From Pegea sp. RAD2-039 (taxonomy: Eukaryota; Chordata; Thaliacea; Salpida; Salpidae), in assembly GCA_034620365.1 (NCBI GenBank), contig JAQGEQ010000062.1, positions 1 through 64,000 of the forward strand: a stretch of 64,000 bases of DNA, given 5' to 3'. The position numbers and the translations under genes are program-made. Each line of letters starts with the position of its first letter. The first letter of the stretch is position 1. The notes below the pieces were generated by a model, which worked only from the letters and a program-made list of their open reading frames with translations, was not told where the DNA came from and made no database searches. Below are positions 1-15,285 of the stretch, one piece after another.

Positions 1-50
1 ACCCTAACCCAAACCATAAACCCTAACCCTAACCCTAAACCTAACCCGTA
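1..50. repeat. Degenerate telomeric repeat (CCCTAA)n
   Basis: About eight CCCTAA-like units, some with substitutions or length changes, at the very first bases. CCCTAA reading 5'-3' on the plus strand is the orientation of a left chromosome end with a TTAGGG telomere. Only about 48 bp are present, so a short interstitial telomere tract is the alternative. Confidence 0.75.
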
Positions 51-546
51 GTTTCCAGATACGAATAACAGAAAAGCTTTTACTTGTGATAAAACACTTA
101 AGGTATACCCCCTAATATTATGACCACCTTTGCACAAATACTTGAACAGATTTTGTAACTAAACATCAAAGTTTGCAAATTCCAACTCAAATTTTTAACA
201 GGAATCTCCAATAAGTTGGTTTGAATCATTTTCTTTTTCCTCTTTATAATTATCGAGAGTTCGAGGTTCACCACAAAACTGATAAAAGTGAAACTATTAA
301 AGAATTTTATAAACTGAAATGTATCCGGTATAAACTTTTAATCATACTTTTGATCAAAGTCTATTTTCATTTTCATTTTCAGCATCTCAGTTAGTTTAAA
401 GCCAAAGGTTATCTGATATCTAAACTTGATGAAAATTACAATTAAATCGAAAAGTTCTGTATCAAGTAAATATTTATTGCGAGAAAATAATCATCATGAT
501 TCTAACAATTTAATGGGGTGTCCAGTGATTCAATAGTGAAAAGAAA
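51..546. other. Subtelomeric spacer / tubulin 3' flank
   Basis: AT-rich, no coding exon seen. The part from about 401 onward is the 3' flank of the tubulin gene and is duplicated beside the tubulin pseudogene (from about 3458), so that duplication included noncoding flank. Confidence 0.5.
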
Positions 547-2589
<2,043 letters not shown>

Positions 2590-3457
2590 TTTTAAAGATA
2601 AACTTGATTTCAAAAAGCTACAAACAAAGAAAAACTCTATGCAAGACTATTATGCATTCAATACGGAGATATGTATCGTCGATAATAAATTTTTGTCTGT
2701 CTGTTACAGTTTTTAAACTCTTTCACTGATTTTATTGCTGCTTACGATGATTTGAAACTCTCAAGCAATTGTTTCTCTAATCAAAGTTAAGTTGTACAAA
2801 ATCAATCTTTAAACTGTTTTATCAACTTTTTGTGGTCATGAACACTTTACACCATTTGATATTATAAGTATTAAAGAAACAGATAATATTTTCACTTTCA
2901 ATCAAAAATTTTTAAAGTAAAATAAAATAGGATAAAATATGATATAGAATAAATCTGATTTACTTTCTTAAAATGTTGCTATGAAACTTTACTCTAATTG
3001 GAATAAAAAGAAATAAAGTTTTAAAATGTAAGCAGTTTATTATTTCTTCATCTAATCATCGAACAATTTGAAATGAAATTTGCTAAACTATAACTATTTA
3101 AATTTTACATAATAAACTATATTGTTGATTTTAACTCGACTACTACAGATGTTGATCTGAAGACTTTTTTAAATGTTAATCTGATTGGAGTTTTTTGAAG
3201 ATATTATTTAGAATAGTGAAACTGCTGACTTTATAAAAAGTATATCTTAACAAAAAAAAATGTTAACTTCAACAAAATGTTCTTTCATTCTACAATGTGC
3301 TCGTCTGGTTACATGATAAGAATTTAGTTTGAAAGTCAATAACATTTGCTTTAATTCAACATAAAAACAAAGCAAATAAAATCCAGTTGAAGGGATTTAG
3401 CTTGAAGACTTGATCTTTAGAACTGACAAAAATATCAATGACATGAGTCTAGTACTT
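2590..3457. other. AT-rich spacer upstream of alpha-tubulin
   Basis: Contains the presumed tubulin 5'UTR and promoter (minus strand, above 2590). No further exon, RNA gene or repeat recognised. Confidence 0.4.
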
Positions 3458-4076
<619 letters not shown>

Positions 4077-4708
4077 CAGTTCTTTCACCTTTTGTTTCGT
4101 TTCGGGAAAAAACAGTTAAAAAAACAATCTCGGAAAAACGTTATTGTTCCACTGGCATTTGCACAGGCATTTATTGTCACCCTGTTTATTGCCCTTTTGT
4201 TCCATCCGGCCAGTTGTGTGCTGATGCTAAGGTATGTCCAGACAACATTCTAAAGTACAATCCGGTTTCATTGCAGTTAAAATTTTGATGTTCGGAGTAA
4301 CCCTAGGTTATGCCAGAAAATTTATTAACGAATTGCTTAGCAGATGAGCTAAATTTCTCACTGCATGTTTTGATTTTCTCAAGCCGAATCTCCTACAAAA
4401 CCTCCACTGAAACCCCGAACTTGATAAAAAGGGCTTAGAGTGTTCACCGTAAATCAAACGGTAGAACTCAGAAGCTTTTTCTAGCAGTATTGGAACAGTT
4501 ACTGGGCAGCCCTTCTCACGTTCCTGTGAAACCAGATATAAAGATCAAATTCCAGCAAACAAACTTGCGACATTAACGTAAAAATGGATTGATTGTCAGC
4601 TTTCCAGTGATTTCCATTCAGGAAGACATTGATTTTAGCTGAATTAGTTAAATCTACTCGATGGGGACCGGCCAGATTAGCGGTGGCCGTAATAGCGAGG
4701 ATGCACTG
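4077..4708 (-). mobile_element. Tigger/pogo-like DNA transposon, N-terminal half, decayed
   Basis: On the minus strand the element starts at 4708 with a terminal repeat beginning CAGTGCATCCTCGCTA. It continues into broken-frame sequence resembling a Tigger transposase: a CENPB-type DNA-binding part (GFQWRFCRRFGLR), then the catalytic start (NETGLYFRMLSG) and a stretch like VTINACANASGT. An internal deletion then joins this to sequence also found at 15.6 kb, and the copy breaks off at the tubulin pseudogene. Stops and frameshifts are frequent, so it is inactive. Family-level assignment is from motif recognition only. Confidence 0.75.
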
Positions 4709-4985
4709 CATTAAAAAAAAGGAAAGATTCACAGTGTAGAAATGGTAATGTTGGTAATGTTATAACAGTTCAACTTCTGCTTGAACAACACGAGTGATTC
4801 TGACATGACAATATCTGATGGCAGCTGGTTTCATGTACTAATCGTGCGGTATGAGAAAAAATTCACTCTGACCAATGTACCAGGTGATATAAGCTTATTA
4901 AGATGTAATGTGTGTCGTCTGCGATGATATAACTTGAGGGAAGGACTAATAGAAAAAAAATCATTAAACTGGAGGTCAATTAGGT
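4709..4985 (-). mobile_element. Non-LTR retrotransposon 3' fragment (Jockey/CR1-like)
   Basis: Minus-strand copy of the reverse transcriptase C-terminus that is better preserved at 18.9-19.1 kb, recognisable by the ...TWNNLPSEIVMS...-like segment. It is truncated upstream, and its 3' UTR is interrupted at 4708 by the Tigger-like element. Confidence 0.8.
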
Positions 4986-5394
4986 TGTGGATAATATTAA
5001 ATTAATCTATCTTTTATAACAATTGATCCCGATTTTCTAATTTTATATTTAACTCATATGGAAGTCATAATGATAATAGTTTATATAATTATATACAAAA
5101 ATCCAATTTTATATTACAGTTTATTTCAGTTGCCTTTCAGCAAACTGAAAAACATTTCTCCATGTGATAATGAATCTATTAAAGTTTACACGAGTTTTTC
5201 ATCTCAGATTTAATCTAGTGTTCCAAATAATAACGGTTAAGTCAGAGCCTTTGACTTGAATAAGCGAGCTTTCCTTTTCTTCTAGTTTCTTATTTCCTTA
5301 TGATATTCTCAGTTACAAAAAATCATTGCCACCAGATTCTTAAAGATTTTATAAAGATTATAATTTTTCGTCTCTTACAAGATTGATTTGAGCT
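4986..5394. other. AT-rich spacer
   Basis: No supported feature seen. Confidence 0.4.
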
Positions 5395-5682
5395 TTGGTG
5401 CAACACTTTAATGGGTTAAAAACTAACAACGAACGACTTTTAGTTACAAATAAATACATGTTCTATGTTTTAGAAGTGTTGAAGAGATTACAAGCTGTCA
5501 TTTTAGTTGAAATAACTGTTGCCTATACGCTTTCAATCACCAATCGCAAGATTCATTCAGGAAGTTTTTCCACTTACGTGAAATTTAAGCTAAAAAAGTC
5601 GCCGGTTTTAAGGGTTGTTATCGCTGTGCCAGATGAAGACATTTTTAAACTTGTGAAAACAATTGTTATTAACTTAATTTAA
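5395..5682 (+). CDS. Unrecognised open frame, possibly an isolated exon
   Basis: A 95-codon open stretch whose first codon in frame is TTG (first ATG is at 5458). It is less AT-skewed than its surroundings and its 3' half is rich in Lys and Val (for example VLRVVIAVPDEDIFKLVK). I recognise no family and see no convincing splice partners. It may be a chance open frame or an exon of an unknown gene; low confidence. Confidence 0.2.
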   Translation: MVQHFNGLKTNNERLLVTNKYMFYVLEVLKRLQAVILVEITVAYTLSITNRKIHSGSFSTYVKFKLKKSPVLRVVIAVPDEDIFKLVKTIVINLI

Positions 5683-5980
5683 TCATAACAAAATTAATCA
5701 TGTGGAAACATTAAACTTGGAAAGAGATTAAGTACTTTTTATTGATTATGTAGATTATATCAAAGGTTAATATGGGATTATATCTGTGAAATAATAAAAT
5801 TATTTTGAGATTTTATTAAAGAATTTTCCGATGATATTGTGATTGGTTATCACCATAATTATTAATTGTTTGCTTGTAAAGTGATTATGACATCATAATT
5901 GCTGAATATATTTAAGCTGAAATCTTAAACAATCGTAACTTTTTTGAATCTATCCGATGCATTCAAACTTTTTCGCTGCC

Positions 5981-8900
5981 ATGAATTCTAGTATAAATCG
6001 ATCAAAAATGCCAAAAAATGCTGAAGTAAGTTTTATTAGTTCTTGTTTAATTTATTTTTTATCATAAGTTATCGGCTACAAACAAAAATATTAGAAAAAA
6101 AGAAAATTTAAATAAAAATAAAGTTTTACTATTTTTCTAGAATATAATTTATATCAAACTTATTCAAGGTCTATATATATAAATTAAAAATTTAAAAGCA
6201 TTAATATTTTCGGAATTTTGCATAGATTTTAATCTAAACAAGTATTTTTATCCTAATAACGTTATTTTAAGCAAATTACATCAGATTAGAACATTTATAA
6301 AGGCACATAGCTTAAACTATCGAGAATAATTCTTTTTTGAGTAAAAATAAAAGAAAGTTTCTTCAAAAAATTATATTTAATCAGCAGACAAACTTGGCTA
6401 GCTTTCTTTTCCTTACAAGCCTAAGTTTGAAAATAATATTGTTTAAGTTATCATTATTAAACATTATTATTATTATTATATTTAAAGTTGTTTGTAGTTT
6501 AAGAAACTCAGAAGAGTTATAAATAGTAATAACCATACAAATTATTACAAAAAAGTATTGTAGAAATGATAACTTTGAAACAATATATAATTGTAAGACA
6601 AATTGTAATCATTTATACAATTTCTTTCAGATGTGTGCTCATAAACTGTCTTTAAACAGTGTTGATGACTTCATTAAAGCAATTGCTGAAGTATTTTTGA
6701 TGGATTTATTTTAATATTGTTTTTTGTAGAAAAATAAGCATTACAACTTAGTTATTTTAATTAAGTATATTAAAACGAATGTAAATCAATTAAAGTGTAG
6801 CATTTTGGGAGTTAAGCTTAAAATATGAGGGTTCAACTTTTTGTGAGTCATGAACACAAAATTATAGCTTAAAAGTTTGCAGAATTTCAGCATTAAAATG
6901 GTCATTACCAAATATCTTTTCAAAAAAGTCTCAAAAATGTTACTCCTCTGTAAACTACACTCTGAGATGACCTCCTTTTTCATAACCACAATTGTCAGAT
7001 ACGAATGAGATTTCACTTTAACAACTTAGCTTTAATTTTTAACATTAAATGCAAATATATTTATAAAATTTACGAACAGCAAAACAAAAAGATTCTTGAT
7101 TAAAATACCTTTTTATCTAAATATAATAAAAAGAACATTTTAACTTTATTACTTTTGCATTTTACTTTAACTGAATTAATAAGTTCTGAAATTTATATTT
7201 TAAATTTACGGGTCTAGATGAAAAAAGGTCATATAAAATTATTTAGCTCAAATTTTAGCATTTTTTTTGCGATTAAAATTAAAATATCTAAAATCAATTT
7301 CTATTTTATGTAGAATCTTGTTAACAAAGTTTTAATGGAGATTTCAATAAAAATGAGATGTTTTAACGAATGTAAACAAGCTAAACAATTTGAGGTGATT
7401 ATTTTGTATTAAAATACCTTTTTATTGATATTACAAGACAATAATGACACGCAGGGTATGCAGTAATAATAAACTTTAAAAATCTATAATTTCAATTTGA
7501 CATAATTTTGTTTATTCTAAGTATAAATTAATAATTGAAGCACCTATTGGTCCAGAGTATATTTTAAATCATTAAAATAACCGATAATTATTCGAAGTTA
7601 ACTCAAAAATTTCTCTATTAATTTAAGAAATTATCCATAAAAAAAACTACTGACCTATATAAAAACACGACAAATTGATTAAATAAACTATTCATTAATA
7701 GCGATTAAACAAATATAAAAAGTTAAAAAACTTTCTATAAATTAATTAATCTCGTTCAAATGACTGTAATGAGTTGCAAAACCTAAAATTACAAATCCCT
7801 ATAAACATCATGTAAAAATATTATAACAAACAGCTTTAGAATAATCGATTACAAAAATCTTTTAAATAATCTTTCAACAGAAAATTGAGAAAGGAAGCTT
7901 TTTGAAACTTTTAGTGGCAACTGATATTTTGCAACAAAAACATAATAATAATTGTCAAATAACTGAAAATGATTTGAATAATGAAAAGGTAATATTTTTT
8001 AAACCTAGTAATTCATTTGGTATTTAACCAAAAGAACTAACAAAATAACAAACTTTTTTTGACAACCTGAAACTTGTTTAATCTTTTAAATAATCTTTCA
8101 ACAGAAAATTGAAAAGAAAAACTCTTTGAAACAAACAGTGGCAACTGATATTTTGCAACAAAAACAAAATAATAATTGTCAAATAACCGAAAATGATTTG
8201 AATAATGAAAAGGTAATATTTTTAAACCTAGTAATTCCTTTGCTATTTAACCAAAAGAACTAACAAAATAACAAACTTTTTTTGACAACCTGAAACTTGT
8301 TTAATCTTTTAAATAATCTTTTGACAGAAAATTGAAAAGAAAAACTCTTTGAAACAAATAGTAACAACTGATATTTTGCAACAAAAACAAAATAATAATT
8401 GTCGAATAACCGAAAATGATTTGAATAATGAAAAGGTAATATTTTTAAACCTAGTAATTCATTTGCTATTTAACCAAAAGAACTAACAAAATAACAAACT
8501 TTTTTTGACAACCTGAAACTTGTTTAATCTTTTAAATAATCTTTCAACAGAAAATTGAAAAGAAAAACTCTTTGAAACAAATAGTAACAACTGATATTTT
8601 GCAACAAAAACAAAATAATAATTGTCAAATAACTGAAAATGATTTGAATAATGAAAAGGTAATATTTTTTAAACCTAGTAATTCATTTGCTATTTAACCA
8701 AAAGAACTAACAAAATAACAAACTTTTTTTGACAACCTGAAACTTGTTTAATCTTTTAAATAATCTTTCAACAGAAAATTGAAAAGAAAAACTCTTTGAA
8801 ACAAATAGTAACAACTGATATTTTGCAACAAAAACAAAATAATAATTGTCGAATAACTGAAAATGATTTGAATAATGAAAAGGTAATATTTTTAAACCTA

Positions 8901-11900
8901 GTAATTCATTTGCTATTTAACCAAAAGAACTAACAAAATAACAAACTTTTTTTGACAACCTGAAACTTGTTTAATCTTTTAAATAATCTTTCAACAGAAA
9001 ATTGAAAAGAAAAACTCTTTGAAACAAATAGTAACAACTGATATTTTGCAACAAAAACAAAATAATAATTGTCAAATAACCGAAAATGATTTGAATAATG
9101 AAAAGGTAATATTTTTAAACCTAGTAATTCATTTGCTATTTAACCAAAAGAACTAACAAAATAACAAACTTTTTTTGACAACCTGAAACTTGTTTAATCT
9201 TTTAAATAATCTTTCAACAGAAAATTGAAAAGAAAAAATCTTTGAAACAAACAGTGGCAACTGATATTTTGCAACAAAAACAAAATAATAATTGTCGAAT
9301 AACCGAAAATGATTTGAATAATGAAAAGGTAATATTTTTAAACCTAGTAATTCATTTGCTATTTAACCAAAAGAACTAACAAAATAACAAACTTTTTTTG
9401 ACAACCTGAAACTTGTTTAATCTTTTAAATAATCTTTCAACAGAAAATTGAAAAGAAAAAATCTTTGAAACAAACAGTGGCAACTGATATTTTGCAACAA
9501 AAACATAATGATAATTGTCGAATAACCGAAAATGATTTGAATAATGAAAAGGTAATATTTTTAAACCTAGTAATTCCTTTGCTATTTAACCAAAAGAACT
9601 AACAAAATAACAAACTTTTTTTGACAACCTGAAACTTGTTTAATCTTTTAAATAATCTTTCAACAGAAAATTGAAAAGAAAAACTCTTTGAAACAAACAG
9701 TGGCAACTGATATTTTGCAACAAAAACATAATGATAATTGTCAAATAACCGAAAATGATTTGAATAATGAAAAGGTAATATTTTTAAACCTAGTAATTCA
9801 TTTGCTATTTAACCAAAAGAACTAACAAAATAACAAACTTTTTTTGACAACCTGAAACTTGTTTAATCTTTTAAATAATCTTTCAACAGAAAATTGAAAA
9901 GAAAAACTCTTTGAAACAAATAGTAACAACTGATATTTTGCAACAAAAACAAAATAATAATTGTCAAATAACCGAAAATGATTTGAATAATGAAAAGGTA
10001 ATATTTTTAAACCTAGTAATTCATTTGCTATTTAACCAAAAGAACTAACAAAATAACAAACTTTTTTTGACAACCTGAAACTTGTTTAATCTTTTAAATA
10101 ATCTTTCAACAGAAAATTGAAAAGAAAAAATCTTTGAAACAAACAGTGGCAACTGATATTTTGCAACAAAAACAAAATAATAATTGTCGAATAACCGAAA
10201 ATGATTTGAATAATGAAAAGGTAATATTTTTAAACCTAGTAATTCATTTGCTATTTAACCAAAAGAACTAACAAAATAACAAACTTTTTTTGACAACCTG
10301 AAACTTGTTTAATCTTTTAAATAATCTTTCAACAGAAAATTGAAGAGAAAAACTCTTTGAAACAAATAGTGGCAACTGATATTTTGCAACAAAAACAAAA
10401 TAATAATTGTCGAATAACCGAAAATGATTTGAATAATGAAAAGGTAATATTTTTAAACCTAGTAATTCCTTTGCTATTTAACCAAAAGAACTAACAAAAT
10501 AACAAACTTTTTTTGACAACCTGAAACTTGTTTAATCTTTTAAATAATCTTTTAACAGAAAATTGAAGAGAAAAACTCTTTGAAACAAATAGTGGCAACT
10601 GATATTTTGCAACAAAAACATAATAATAATTGTCAAATAACTGAAAATGATTTGAATAATGAAAAGGTAATATTTTTTAAACCTAGTAATTTATTTGCTA
10701 TTTAACCAAAGAACTAACAAAATAACAAACTTTTTTTGACAACCTGAAACTTGTTTAATCTTTTAAATAATCTTTCAACAGAAAATTGAAAAGAAAAACT
10801 CTTTGAAACAAACAGTGGCAACTGATATTTTGCAACAAAAACAAAATAATAATTGTCAAATAACCGAAAATGATTTGAATAATGAAAAGGTAATATTTTT
10901 AAACCTAGTAATTCATTTGCTATTTAACCAAAAGAACTAACAAAATAACAAACTTTTTTTGACAACCTGAAACTTGTTTAATCTTTTAAATAATCTTTCA
11001 ACAGAAAATTGAAAAGAAAAAATCTTTGAAACAAACAGTGGCAACTGATATTTTGCAACAAAAACAAAATAATAATTGTCGAATAACCGAAAATGATTTG
11101 AATAATGAAAAGGTAATATTTTTAAACCTAGTAATTCATTTGCTATTTAACCAAAAGAACTAACAAAATAACAAACTTTTTTTGACAACCTGAAACTTGT
11201 TTAATCTTTTAAATAATCTTTCAACAGAAAATTGAAAAGAAAAAATCTTTGAAACAAACAGTGGCAACTGATATTTTGCAACAAAAACAAAATAATAATT
11301 GTCGAATAACCGAAAATGATTTGAATAATGAAAAGGTAATATTTTTAAACCTAGTAATTCATTTGCTATTTAACCAAAAGAACTAACAAAATAACAAACT
11401 TTTTTTGACAACCTGAAACTTGTTTAATCTTTTAAATAATCTTTCAACAGAAAATTGAAAAGAAAAACTCTTTGAAACAAATAGTAACAACTGATATTTT
11501 GCAACAAAAACAAAATAATAATTGTCAAATAACTGAAAATGATTTGAATAATGAAAAGGTAATATTTTTAAACCTAGTAATTCATTTGCTATTTAACCAA
11601 AAGAACTAACAAAATAACAAACTTTTTTTGACAACCTGAAACTTGTTTAATCTTTTAAATAATCTTTCAACAGAAAATTGAAAAGAAAAAATCTTTGAAA
11701 CAAATAGTAACAACTGATATTTTGCAACAAAAACAAAATAATAATTGTCAAATAACTGAAAATGATTTGAATAATGAAAAGGTAATATTTTTTAAACCTA
11801 GTAATTCATTTGCTATTTAACCAAAAGAACTAACAAAATAACAAACTTTTTTTGACAACCTGAAACTTGTTAAATCTTTTAAATAATCTTTCAACAGAAA

Positions 11901-14670
11901 ATTGAAAAGAAAAACTCTTTGAAACAAATAGTAACAACTGATATTTTGCAACAAAAACAAAATAATAATTGTCAAATAACTGAAAATGATTTGAATAATG
12001 AAAAGGTAATATTTTTAAACCTAGTAATTCATTTGCTATTTAACCAAAGAACTAACAAAATAACAAACTTTTTTTGACAACCTGAAACTTGTTTAATCTT
12101 TTAAATAATCTTTTAACAGAAAATTGAAAAGAAAAACTCTTTGAAACAAATAGTAACAACTGATATTTTGCAACAAAAACAAAATAATAATTGTCAAAAA
12201 ACCGAAAATGATTTGAATAATGAAAAGGTAATATTTTTAAACCTAGTAATTCATTTGCTATTTAACCAAAGAACTAACAAAATAACAAACTTTTTTTGAC
12301 AACCTGAAACTTGTTTAATCTTTTAAATAATCTTTCAACAGAAAATTGAAAAGAAAAAATCTTTGAAACAAACAGTGGCAACTGATTTTTTGCAACAAAA
12401 ACAAAATAATAATTGTCAAATAACTGAAAATTATTTGAATAATGAAAAGGTAATATTTTTTAAACCTAGTAATTCATTTGCTATTTAACCAAAGAACTAA
12501 CAAAATAACAAACTTTTTTTGACAACCTGAAACTTGTTTAATCTTTTAAATAATCTTTTAACAGAAAATTGAAAAGAAAAACTCTTTGAAACAAATAGTG
12601 GCAACTGATATTTTGCAACAAAAACATAATGATAATTGTCAAATGACTGAAACTAAATTTAATAATAAAGAGGTAATATTTTATTCTTTATATTATTATT
12701 ACTTTTTAAATTATATATTCTTTTAAGTTTTTAATATTCTTTTAAAACTTTATTTTATTTCTTAAAAAATTAAAAGATAAACCACCAAAAGTGTAGATAT
12801 TTTAGTTTTATCTATTTTCCTAATTCCCTGATTCTGTAAATCTTAGGACTTTGTTTTTTGATGTTTAATTTTTATATATTTTTCCAATTCAACAAGTTTA
12901 TTTCTCGTTTCATTTTTTTAAAGGAGTCCTTTTTTCGAATAAAGAAAATATCGAGTTCTGTAAACAAATCAAAAAAGAATAAGGAAAACCGTTTTTCAAT
13001 CAAGGTAGAGACTTTTAAGAACGATCTTTTTTAAAACTAAACATTTATCATAATTTTACTAAAGTTATGTTGGCTAGATATAAAGATTAAATAAAAGTTT
13101 TTAATAAATCTGAACGGCTTTCTACAAAGTTACAATTAAAAATATATTTTTTAAAGAAGCACATTCAGGGTTTTGAAATAGACATTTAAATTCTTAGTTT
13201 TTTAAACCTATTAATAGTATACAAGAATATAGAAACTATTTGAACGGAATTTTTCAATAATATTATTACATATTGAAAAAAAGTAAATTTGAAATTTTAT
13301 ACTTTGTAAGGCTTCGGTTCCTCAGCCTTCAGGAGAAAAAGAAAAATCCATTTACGAATTGGTCAGTTAAAAATTAATTATAAAATAATCCAAGTAACTT
13401 TTAACATTACTACCAAAATGGTTTATTTGCATGACTAAAATTTAGTGTTAAATATTTCTTCATTGATAAACATCAAACAAATATATAGAAATCAAAATTC
13501 TACGATGATTTACTTGACCGAATTTTAGAAGACAACGAACCAGTTTGTAGCTGGTCTTACATCAAACTTTACGAAGAGGTGACTTTTTATTTTCTTTCAC
13601 TTATTTCTTATAATCAAATCTAAGAGGTTTTTGATCAAAACATAACATTTGAAATTATAATTTGTTTGTTTGTTTAAATTTTATAATATAGTTTAAATAC
13701 TTTTTATCAATTTTATAGTAAAGATAAGTGTTTATTAAACTATCTAACTGTGCTGTCTGTTGTTTCAATTAACCAAAGTTAATCCATATACTTCTTGATC
13801 TAATCAGATGATTGCTAATGGAGATTATCATAAAATATTTTATGATGAACGTTACTGTGATGAGGATGATTTGGATGAAGATTCATTTGATGAATCTAAT
13901 TTAAATAAACAAGTAGCTTTGAGTTTGTCTTCTAACAGCATAAAAAGGACTTCAAAAAAGAGGACTAAGAAAAAAGTAAAACTTGTTTCTAACTTTAGAA
14001 AAATTTAAATATTATAACTGATATATCTAATAAAGTTTAAAAACTTTCAGTATAATTGTTTATATAATTGGTTATTCACTTTTTACTTTATTACAGATTA
14101 GCTGGAAAATTTGGCTCTATAGAAAAATGAATAAAATTCATCCGCAGGTTTGTTCGGCTTATTTTATAGTTAAATGTCAGTTTTATTGTTAAAATATATA
14201 AAGAAAAAACTTTCCTTTAACTGTTTTATATGGTTATAAACATATAACCTCTTTATATTGGTATAGCTCATAAGTAATACTTTATTTGATCGCTTCAACT
14301 GTAATCACATTGTAATTTATTGCTTTTTTTACTGCTACAAATATGACATTAAAACAATTAACATTTATAAATTAAATATTTAAAAAATTTTAATTAATTT
14401 TTCAGCCAGCCCCAGCATTTGAAGATATTTATCAAAAAGATACGGTAAAAGTTAGCTACCATTTTATAAAAATGTTTAATTTCTTTTCAATTGATTTTTC
14501 CTTGCTTCAACATATTAAAGTTTAAATTAAACAGTTTTCAGTAGCCTTTTATTAAAAGTTGTTTAAAATTCATTAAATATTTAAACTTATTTCTTGTTTA
14601 GCCTAAGAAGGGAATTAAGAAAACTATTTTGAGATTTTTTCGAGCTTTCAAGATTGGTAGTGAGTTCTAA
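5981..14670 (+). CDS. Novel 32-exon gene with 22 tandem identical-length exons; function unknown
   Basis: Assembled by eye from splice signals and frame. Unique 5' exons: 5981-6025 (ATG start, MNSSINRSKM...), 6631-6690, 7314-7394. Then 22 exons of exactly 108 nt starting at 7881, 8105, 8328, 8551, 8775, 8998, 9221, 9444, 9667, 9890, 10113, 10336, 10559, 10782, 11005, 11228, 11451, 11674, 11898, 12120, 12342 and 12565. Unique 3' exons: 12924-13004, 13326-13361, 13489-13578, 13808-13975, 14097-14147, 14406-14444, 14602-14670 (TAA). Every exon is a multiple of three, every intron phase 0, every boundary AG/GT. Total 3096 nt, 1031 aa: 62-aa head, 792-aa repeat core, 177-aa tail. The tail has an acidic run (DEDDLDEDSFDES) followed by a basic one (KRTSKKRTKKK), possibly a nuclear signal. 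No signal peptide or membrane segment in the assembled protein. I do not recognise the family. A start exon further upstream, or alternative small exons, cannot be excluded. Confidence 0.72.
7881..12672 (+). repeat. Tandem exon-intron array, 22 x about 223 bp
   Basis: Unit = 108-bp exon plus about 115-bp intron. The exon encodes 36 aa beginning KIEKKNSLKQ and ending ENDLNNEK with one Cys at position 25. All 22 exons are exactly 108 nt with no stop. Length changes of 1 nt occur only in introns (periods of 222, 223 or 224). Introns begin gtaatattttt and end tttcaacag, tttaacag or ttgacag. Exon variants: residues 10-14 are QTVAT in units 2, 7-9, 11, 14-16, 21; QIVTT in 3-6, 10, 17-20; QIVAT in 12, 13, 22. 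Unit 1 and unit 22 are the most divergent. Confidence 0.97.
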
Positions 14671-15103
14671 GCTATTATTAATACTTTTAAAAGCTTAAAT
14701 TTCATAAATTTATTAAGACATTGACAAATCACTAAATAGTTAACGGTCTTTTTGAAAGTATAAATCGATTATTTTTTGATACAGAAAAACCAACTAGTGG
14801 TTGAAAGTATCCAACAAGTTTCCAAGGATTAAAGGAAAATGACTCCTTTCTGAAATTCTGAACTTTTATTTTCAACTTTTTATTACGTTTTACTCTCGCT
14901 TAACCTAGACTTGAAGCTGCAAATACTAACTTTGTTACTAATCTGCTTGAATAGCCTGAATTATTTTAAGTATTGTTGTTTTGTCTTTTATAATACATAT
15001 AAACTCCGAAAAAAAACTGGTGACAGCATTGTATTACTATTAGCACTTCTATAAATCGAAAAAAGCATTAAATTCAATAAAAAAATGGAACTCAAAAAAA
15101 CTC
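14671..15103. other. 3' flank of the array gene
   Basis: AT-rich. An alternative last splice (ATTG|gtagtg to the acceptor before 14786) would give a slightly different C-terminus. An AATAAA at about 15077 could serve as polyadenylation signal. Nothing else seen. Confidence 0.4.
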
Positions 15104-15285
15104 ATATTTATTTATTACAATAAACGTGAAGGAGGGTGCCTAAATAGAGCACCTTCCGCTAACACACATTTTCACAAATAACATCTACTAAGTTAGAAAT
15201 AATGAAAGAAAAAGATGTCAGATATGGTATTTTGGTAGTCCTCAACGCATATAACAATGAACAATTACAAAGAATTTTAGTAATA
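15104..15285 (-). mobile_element. Non-LTR retrotransposon 3' tail
   Basis: Minus-strand copy of the element's end: short AATAAATA-type tail, a hairpin around GGTGC/GCACC, and 3' UTR. It is interrupted at 15285 by a Tigger-like element inserted after a TA dinucleotide. Confidence 0.85.

Noticed and set aside
6786..7016. Minus-strand 76-codon frame
   Set aside because: Lies in the second intron of the plus-strand array gene; no domain or splice context.
7881..12672. Regular repeats as a CRISPR array or plain satellite DNA
   Set aside because: The unit is about 223 bp with near-identical 'spacers', in a eukaryote; and each unit has splice borders and an open 36-codon exon flanked by phase-compatible unique exons, so an exon array explains it better than a satellite.
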